From positions 1-21,613 of the IMG/VR virus record IMGVR_UViG_3300020281_000136: a DNA stretch of 21,613 nt. One strand, written 5' to 3'. The position numbers were made by a program, and so were the translations under genes. The stretch is from a virus. The stretch's first letter is position 1. Each line of letters opens with the position of its first letter. A model generated the notes under the pieces. It saw nothing but the letters and a program-made list of their open reading frames with translations, did not search any database and was not told where the DNA came from. Positions 18,171 through 21,613 of this stretch are shown one piece after another.

Positions 18171-18446
18171 ATGGCTCTTTCTCAAAACATTACTGATACT
18201 TCTATCGGTATTCCAATCGACAATGCTTACGCAAAAATTATTTTGTTTAAATGCGATCAAAATAGTTTCTCTTTAATTGTTCAGTACTTTACAAGCAGAG
18301 AAGCAGCGGAACAAGGGAAAAGACCAGTGCTCGATCAACCTTACATGGGTCAATTTTCTGAACTACAACCTGCTGATAACCCGCTGCAATCTGCTTACAA
18401 TTGGCTGAAAACACAACTTGAATTTGCTAATGCGGAGGATTGTTAA
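18171..18446 (+). CDS. Small protein of unknown function in the fibre module
   Basis: A 91-residue protein without a domain I can name. It starts MALSQNITDTSIGIPIDNAYAK, alternates short hydrophobic strands with charged turns (IILFKCD, FSLIVQYF, then SREAAEQGKRP) and ends in a helical NWLKTQLEFANAEDC. From memory, small proteins of this style accompany fibre genes in marine phages, where they could be minor tail components or fibre-assembly partners; that is inference. The gene is AT-rich: 37 of 120 bases are G or C at 18181-18300. It follows the previous stop by six bases and lacks a Shine-Dalgarno sequence, but its last codons contain a strong one for the next gene, whose ATG overlaps its TAA by one base. 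Confidence 0.75.
   Translation: MALSQNITDTSIGIPIDNAYAKIILFKCDQNSFSLIVQYFTSREAAEQGKRPVLDQPYMGQFSELQPADNPLQSAYNWLKTQLEFANAEDC
18434..18439 (+). promoter_or_regulatory. Strong Shine-Dalgarno site for the 18446 gene
   Basis: GGAGGA lies 6 bases before the ATG at 18446 and inside the end of the preceding gene. It decides the start at 18446 over the TTG at 18440, which would fall directly on this site. Most other genes in the window have no such sequence. Confidence 0.8.
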
Positions 18447-18793
18447 TGGCAGTCAATTTTAATCACACAAAAAATACTATCTCTTCTGTAGGTCAAGCTG
18501 TTCAAGCAGTTTCTGCACTTAATATTGATTGCAGCGCTGGTAATTATTTCACCAAAACTATTAATGCAAACTCTACGTTTACTGTAAGTAATGTACCAGC
18601 GTCGGGGACGGCGTATTCATTCACACTTGAGCTTACACATACCAGTGGGACTATTACTTGGTGGTCAGGTCTTGAATGGCCTGCAGGGACTGCTCCTACA
18701 CTTACCGCTGGCAAGACACATCTATTTGTGTTTGTGACTGATGACGGTGGCACTCGTTGGCGTGGTGCTGCACTTGCAGATTACACAAACTAA
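18446..18793 (+). CDS. Small predicted virion/fibre-associated beta protein
   Basis: A 115-residue protein starting at the ATG at 18446, behind a clear GGAGGA site. It is beta-rich: NIDCSAGNYFTKTINANSTF, then TVSNVPASGTAYSFTLELTH, then TITWWSGLEWPAGTAPTL and HLFVFVTDDGGTRWRG. I recognise this order (an NF/YF-T strand, FSNVPASG, WP.GTAPTLT..., VFVTDDGG..W.G) as a domain often found in tail or fibre proteins of marine phages, here as a free-standing gene. A structural role at the fibre tip or as a capsid/tail decoration is inferred. It overlaps the previous stop by one base (TAATG) and sits 18 bases before the propeller gene. Confidence 0.8.
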   Translation: MAVNFNHTKNTISSVGQAVQAVSALNIDCSAGNYFTKTINANSTFTVSNVPASGTAYSFTLELTHTSGTITWWSGLEWPAGTAPTLTAGKTHLFVFVTDDGGTRWRGAALADYTN

Positions 18794-18794
18794 C

Positions 18795-18807
18795 AAAGAG
18801 AGAGAGA
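18795..18807 (+). promoter_or_regulatory. Purine-rich ribosome binding site for the propeller gene
   Basis: A 13-base purine run containing repeated GAG (AAAGAGAGAGAGA) ends 4 bases before the ATG at 18812. Together with the site at 18434 it is one of only two strong ribosome sites seen in the window. This suggests independent, efficient initiation for these two genes. Confidence 0.7.
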
Positions 18808-18811
18808 TTTA

Positions 18812-20128
18812 ATGGATTTAACTTCAAGTAAAATCTTATTAGGCGCAGGTGGTGCTAGCGGTAGTGGAAGTTATTGGATTAACACGTTTGAACATAGCAG
18901 TAGAAACATATATGCTAGGGGAGTGTGTGTTGATGGTTCGAGTCCTGTTTATGTCAATGCCTACTTCACCCAAACGTCGACCGACCCCTGGACGCCTGTA
19001 CATATCAAGCTTGATGAAGACGGTAATGTTCAATGGCAGAAAGCAGTGGTATGGCCTTGGGCAGACCCGTATTGGGTTTTGCCGAATGGTCCTCCTGTAG
19101 TAGATAGCGCAGGTAACGTTTATTTCGTTGGATATAGCAATCAAGCAAGTTCTAATACTGGTAAATACCATGGATTATTGATCAAATATAATAGTTCAGG
19201 CACTATCCAATGGCAACGAGAGTTCACTATGACCAGTGAACAGATAGTTTATTTCTCACCTGTTATAGACAGTTCTGACAATGTGTGTGTATCATTCCGA
19301 GCTGGAGGTTATCCTACCCCTTACAGAGCAGGATTAGTAGTATACAATAGCTCTGGTGTTCTACAGTGGCAACGAAATAAGTCTAATTCGTACGGGGTTG
19401 CGTATTACACAGCTCATGGTGGCGTAGACAGTTCGAGCAATTTTTACTCATTAAGTTATTCATGGGATTCAGTTAGATATAGAGCTGAAATTATCAAATA
19501 CAATAATTCAGGCACGGCTCAATGGCATAAACAGCTGTATTACAGTTCCGACACAATTCCTAGCAAATTGGTTGTAGATAATTCTGGTAATATCTATATT
19601 ATTACTGGCATGAATGGAGACGTTTATTTGATTAAATTAAACAGTTCTGGTGTCTTCCAATGGGAGAAACAATTTGGAGGTAGTGGGACTCAGGATGCAG
19701 ACTGGGTATGTCTGGACAGTGCAGGTAATCCCTACATACTGGTATTTCAGTCTCCTCGATGTTATATTGCGAAATACAATAGCTCTGGTGTTCTACAGTG
19801 GCAGCGTTCGGTTGAAGCTGCTCAATATTTTCTCCCCTATAGTATGACTATTGACGATAATGATGATGCTTTATACGTCACTGGAGTTTATTACCACAGT
19901 TGGAGTAACAATGGTGCACTTGCACTACTAAAACTACCACTAGATGGTAGTTTAACTGGAACATACGGTAATTGGACTTATAGTGTAAGTACTAAAACAG
20001 ATAACTACACGTCGTACCATACTGTTTCTTCTCACAGTGGCTCAATACAAACAACTTCTTATAGCGATAGTGCTGACTACTGGACTAACTCTAACGTCTC
20101 AATAACTTCTACCTTAACTACTTTATAA
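18812..20128 (+). CDS. Probable seven-bladed beta-propeller protein, likely receptor-binding or fibre component
   Basis: A 438-residue protein built from repeats. A strand of the form I-K-x-N-S-S-G-x-x-Q-W occurs with its Trp at residues 75, 134, 186, 238, 284 and 330, plus a divergent seventh copy at 372-386 (LLKLPLDGSLTGTYG). Each copy is paired with a VDSSGNVY-type strand (near 40, 97, 152, 205, 255, 301 and 347). Seven pairs at spacing of about 46-59 residues fit a seven-bladed propeller of the SBBP/PQQ-like kind. Residues 1-22 (MDLTSSKILLGAGG...) form a short Gly/Ser-rich lead that may attach it to the particle. The last 50 residues are Ser/Thr/Tyr-rich. Because it lies among fibre genes I infer a role in host recognition; no catalytic motif is visible. 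It has a strong purine-rich ribosome site. Blades 3 and 6 share 30 identical bases. Confidence 0.82.
   Translation: MDLTSSKILLGAGGASGSGSYWINTFEHSSRNIYARGVCVDGSSPVYVNAYFTQTSTDPWTPVHIKLDEDGNVQWQKAVVWPWADPYWVLPNGPPVVDSAGNVYFVGYSNQASSNTGKYHGLLIKYNSSGTIQWQREFTMTSEQIVYFSPVIDSSDNVCVSFRAGGYPTPYRAGLVVYNSSGVLQWQRNKSNSYGVAYYTAHGGVDSSSNFYSLSYSWDSVRYRAEIIKYNNSGTAQWHKQLYYSSDTIPSKLVVDNSGNIYIITGMNGDVYLIKLNSSGVFQWEKQFGGSGTQDADWVCLDSAGNPYILVFQSPRCYIAKYNSSGVLQWQRSVEAAQYFLPYSMTIDDNDDALYVTGVYYHSWSNNGALALLKLPLDGSLTGTYGNWTYSVSTKTDNYTSYHTVSSHSGSIQTTSYSDSADYWTNSNVSITSTLTTL
19342..19371 (+). repeat. 30-bp direct repeat, copy 1 (propeller blade 3)
   Basis: These 30 bases are identical to 19774-19803, exactly 432 bases (144 codons) downstream and in the same reading frame. 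They encode the YNSSGVLQWQ strand of the blade. Other blades encode the same strand with different codons, so the identity suggests recent duplication or gene conversion between blades. Confidence 0.85.
19774..19803 (+). repeat. 30-bp direct repeat, copy 2 (propeller blade 6)
   Basis: This is the second copy of the in-frame repeat at 19342-19371. Recombination between the copies would remove or add 144 codons, about three blades, without breaking the frame. Confidence 0.85.
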
Positions 20129-20133
20129 ATATA

Positions 20134-20589
20134 ATGACTCTTGCTTTTATAGAGAATAATTCAATTACAAAATATCCGATTGGCTTGGTAGATATTAGGC
20201 GGAAGTTTCCTAATACTAGCTTTACACTGCCATTGGAGGATCAAGATCTTGTGGAATTTGGTGTAGTTAAAATTAACTCTATTCCACAACCATCATTTGA
20301 ATATGAAACACAAAAACTACAAGAAGGTACTCCTGTTTTAGAAGAAGGTGCTTGGATTCAAAAGTGGAACATAATTCAACTTTCTAATGAAGAAACCCAA
20401 CGCATTGAAGCAGACAGAGTCGCTCAAATACGGGAAGACCGTAACAATCGTCTATCTGAAAGTGATTGGACCCAACTCCCTGACGCTCCTGTAGATACTG
20501 CTGCTTGGGCTACTTACCGACAAGCACTACGTGACCTACCAACCCAAGAGGGTTTTCCATTAAACATTACCTGGCCAACTAAACCATGA
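20134..20589 (+). CDS. Tail-assembly-chaperone-like protein
   Basis: A 151-residue protein. The C-terminal third has the pattern RIEADRVAQIREDRNNRLSE, then SDWTQLPDAPVDTAAWATYR, then QALRDLPTQEGFPLNITWP. I recognise this as the phage tail assembly chaperone-like domain (Phage_tail_APC type) seen at the ends of fibre operons in many phages. The N-terminal half (residues 1-75, starting MTLAFIENNSITKYPIGLVDIRR) is probably a small partner-binding domain. Its place directly behind the fibre cluster suggests it helps fold or assemble fibres, or is a minor fibre-tip protein. It starts five bases after the propeller stop without a Shine-Dalgarno sequence, and its TGA overlaps the next ATG as ATGA. 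Confidence 0.82.
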   Translation: MTLAFIENNSITKYPIGLVDIRRKFPNTSFTLPLEDQDLVEFGVVKINSIPQPSFEYETQKLQEGTPVLEEGAWIQKWNIIQLSNEETQRIEADRVAQIREDRNNRLSESDWTQLPDAPVDTAAWATYRQALRDLPTQEGFPLNITWPTKP

Positions 20590-20753
20590 TTACACTTATC
20601 CGTCCTGTACTGTTTTCATTCCTGAATTCAGACAAAGTTAAAATCCTGTTGATTGATATGCTGCGTAAGCTATCTGAATCAACAGACAACGAAATCGATG
20701 ATAAAGCCGTTGAGTTTATTGCCAACGGATTGTTCCCTGCGCCTAAGCTCTGA
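20586..20753 (+). CDS. Conserved-looking 55-aa protein of unknown function
   Basis: A 55-residue gene between 20586 and the TGA at 20751-20753, supported by overlaps at both ends: ATGA with the preceding gene and TGATG with the following one. The protein starts MITLIRPVLFSFLNSDKVKI, with a hydrophobic first third, then an amphipathic helix (LLIDMLRKLSES), an acidic turn (TDNEIDDKAVEF) and IANGLFPAPKL. I have seen similar small proteins near fibre genes in cyanophages but know of no function. The N-terminal segment may touch the membrane, although it is interrupted by Arg, Asn and Asp. No Shine-Dalgarno sequence is visible, so translation probably depends on coupling. Confidence 0.78.
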   Translation: MITLIRPVLFSFLNSDKVKILLIDMLRKLSESTDNEIDDKAVEFIANGLFPAPKL

Positions 20754-21205
20754 TGGATCTTGGGGAACCACCCATACTCCCCTCATTAACACTCCCTGAA
20801 CCTATTAAATTACCTCGACCAGTACTTGAGGTACCAAGCGTTGAATTACCACGGTACAAGCCGCTTGTAGTACCTCCTAGTGACTTACGTCCACCACCGG
20901 GGGTAAAGGGGAAGCCGATAGAAGGTAAAACATCTTCACCTCAACAAACTCCTTCTAGCTCACCAGAAGTTAAGTACATCAAACTACCGGTACTCGACAA
21001 AGAGATACCAGTACCGAGTCAAGAGATTCTGGTAACTGCTGTCAGTACTGCCACTGTTTCAGTTGCAGCCACCCTTACAGCAACAGCAGTCTTTAAACAA
21101 CTTGTTTCAGTATTCAAACCACTAATTAAAACAGCTTGGACAAAGATAACAAAAAAGAAGGATTTATCAAATTCCTCGTCCTCGTCTGGTCCGCAGGACT
21201 CTTGA
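20753..21205 (+). CDS. Proline-rich protein with one membrane segment, unknown function
   Basis: A 150-residue protein. Residues 1-90 are dominated by Pro-Leu/Val-Pro patterns (EPPILPSLTLPEPIKLPRP, VELPRYKPLVVPPSDLRPPPG), expected to be extended. Residues about 91-121 form a hydrophobic Ala/Thr/Val segment likely to span a membrane. A basic stretch (KPLIKTAWTKITKKK) follows, then a Ser-rich tail (SNSSSSSGPQDS). The tail is encoded by DNA whose -1 frame encodes a convincing hydrophobic helix, so the tail may be only the terminated form of a longer frameshift product. Related proline-rich proteins occur in cyanophages, as far as I remember without known function. It starts on TGATG with the previous gene and overlaps the next frame by 70 bases. 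Confidence 0.8.
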   Translation: MDLGEPPILPSLTLPEPIKLPRPVLEVPSVELPRYKPLVVPPSDLRPPPGVKGKPIEGKTSSPQQTPSSSPEVKYIKLPVLDKEIPVPSQEILVTAVSTATVSVAATLTATAVFKQLVSVFKPLIKTAWTKITKKKDLSNSSSSSGPQDS

Positions 21206-21312
21206 CTGCGTCTTATGCCGGATGGATGGAGAAGATGGATCCCACATATGTTGCCTCTATTCTTAGCGGCACACTTGCAACATTCTCAATTACAAGAGAA
21301 AAGAAAGAATGA
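21136..21312 (+). CDS. Small holin-like membrane protein (TTG start or -1 frameshift product)
   Basis: A frame open from 21130 to the TGA at 21310-21312. From the TTG at 21136 it encodes 58 residues: a charged start (MDKDNKKEG), a probable membrane helix at residues 10-31 (FIKFLVLVWSAG...), a short loop EKMDPT, a second hydrophobic stretch at 38-53 (YVASILSGTLATFSIT) and a charged tail REKKE. Two short hydrophobic helices with charged ends fit a small holin or other phage membrane protein. The frame has no ATG before the first helix and no Shine-Dalgarno sequence at the TTG, so it may instead be reached by a -1 frameshift at 21151-21157 from the proline-rich gene. That it is translated is supported by its stop overlapping the next ATG (ATGA at 21309-21312). 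The function is inferred. Confidence 0.65.
   Translation: MDKDNKKEGFIKFLVLVWSAGLLTASYAGWMEKMDPTYVASILSGTLATFSITREKKE
21151..21157 (+). promoter_or_regulatory. A_AAA_AAG slippery heptamer, candidate -1 ribosomal frameshift site
   Basis: The heptamer falls in the correct phase of the proline-rich gene (ACA AAA AAG) and is the same as the E. coli dnaX frameshift heptamer. A -1 slip after residue 135 continues as GAA GGA TTT ATC into the membrane-protein frame and ends at 21312, giving a product of about 186 residues. I see no strong upstream Shine-Dalgarno sequence; the only downstream hairpin noticed is weak (GTCC 21189-21192 with GGAC 21196-21199) and too far away. Confidence 0.4.
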
Positions 21313-21613
21313 TTAAACTACTAGCACTACTATTTTTGGTACCTGCTGTAGCTAACGCTCAGACCGTTACCCCCAACTTCACACAGGGGAGTATGCAAGC
21401 GACGACTACCACTACTACAACCATTGACAGAGTTATAGAAACAGAAGTCATGGGCGGAGATTACACCTCATGGTCTGGCACCAACGTAACCCCAAGTGGG
21501 GATATAACAAACTCCTCGACTACGTTCTCCGTGCATACCGCAGGAGATCCATTTCAACTGGAGATCACCGAACGATCTGCCGGGGTAATCGAAGATATCA
21601 CCATAACGGAAGA
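21309..21613 (+). CDS. Secreted protein with signal peptide, unknown function, 3' truncated by window end
   Basis: The frame is open from the ATG at 21309 through the end of the window (101 complete codons visible). Residues 1-18 form a classical Sec signal peptide: MIKLLALLFLVPAVANA with a probable cut after ANA or AQ. The mature part is rich in Thr, Ser and Gly: TVTPNFTQGSMQ, a run of seven Thr, IDRVIETEVMGGDYTSWSGT, NVTPSGDITNSSTTFSV and a beta-strand pattern after it. I recall similar secreted proteins at this place in several cyanophages, none with a known function. The start overlaps the previous stop as ATGA. Export to the periplasm or surface of the host suggests a role in lysis, envelope change or exclusion of other phages, but nothing in the visible part shows which. 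Confidence 0.78.
   Translation, partial: MIKLLALLFLVPAVANAQTVTPNFTQGSMQATTTTTTTIDRVIETEVMGGDYTSWSGTNVTPSGDITNSSTTFSVHTAGDPFQLEITERSAGVIEDITITE

Noticed and set aside
16548-18175. Shared TTAATTATG at the starts of the 16560 and 18171 genes as a regulatory motif
   Set aside because: It is largely explained by TAA stop plus AT-rich spacer plus ATG; two copies are too few to support a signal.
21187-21200. GTCC/GGAC hairpin as a frameshift stimulator
   Set aside because: Only 4 bp with a 3-base loop and about 31 bases past the heptamer; stimulators usually start 5-9 bases away.
21226-21312. ATG at 21226 as the start of the small membrane protein
   Set aside because: It would remove the first and best hydrophobic helix, and no Shine-Dalgarno site precedes it; the TTG at 21136 or a frameshift explains the frame better.
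1-21613. CRISPR array, tRNA gene, insertion sequence, integrase or attachment site
   Set aside because: No regularly spaced palindromic repeats, no cloverleaf-like segment in the few short gaps, no transposase or integrase motifs, and no gap over about 52 bases.

Overview
The window is a 21.6 kb piece of a lytic, T7-like podovirus genome, most likely a cyanophage of marine Synechococcus or Prochlorococcus. Every gene I can support lies on the + strand, genes abut or overlap, and the order follows the T7 late region: major capsid protein (10), terminator, tail tubular proteins A and B (11, 12), internal virion/ejection proteins (14, 15, 16) and tail fibre (17). The cyanophage assignment rests on the style of the distal fibre genes and of the small genes at the right end, which I recognise from memory of marine cyanophages. 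No host-derived photosynthesis gene is present to confirm it.

Layout. 1-953: 3' part of the capsid gene, followed by a strong intrinsic terminator at 964-992 in the place of T7 T-phi. 1006-4709: the two tail tube/nozzle genes, overlapping by ATGA. 4709-11985: three ejection proteins. T7 gene 13 has no counterpart, because gene 12 and gene 14 overlap by one base. The gene 15 product ends in a lambda-R-type (GH104) peptidoglycan transglycosylase domain. The gene 16 product, of T7-like length, shows none of the lytic transglycosylase motif found at the N-terminus of T7 gp16. 11989-16557: a 1522-residue tail fibre with a T7-type anchor, a probable beta-helix, an 18-residue tandem repeat and a tail-collar tip. 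16560-20128: an accessory adhesion module with a second fibre carrying YadA-head-like repeats, two small proteins and a seven-repeat probable beta-propeller. 20134-20589: a predicted tail-assembly-chaperone-like protein. 20586-21613: a run of tightly overlapping small genes, comprising a 55-aa protein, a proline-rich protein with a membrane segment, a small holin-like membrane protein and a secreted protein cut by the window end.

How the parts work together. The capsid, tail and ejection proteins build the particle. The gp14/15/16 set is expected to leave the head on infection and form the conduit through the envelope, with the enzyme on gp15 opening the murein. The fibre module is expected to set host range. 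The last cassette is unassigned, but its membrane and signal-peptide features point to the host envelope (lysis or late envelope modification).

The most unusual points are the relocated murein-degrading domain, the seven-repeat propeller gene with its own strong ribosome site, the YadA-like fibre, and a perfect A_AAA_AAG slippery heptamer at 21151-21157 that would fuse the proline-rich protein to the holin-like frame. No intergenic gap exceeds about 52 bases, and I see no tRNA, CRISPR array, insertion sequence or attachment site.
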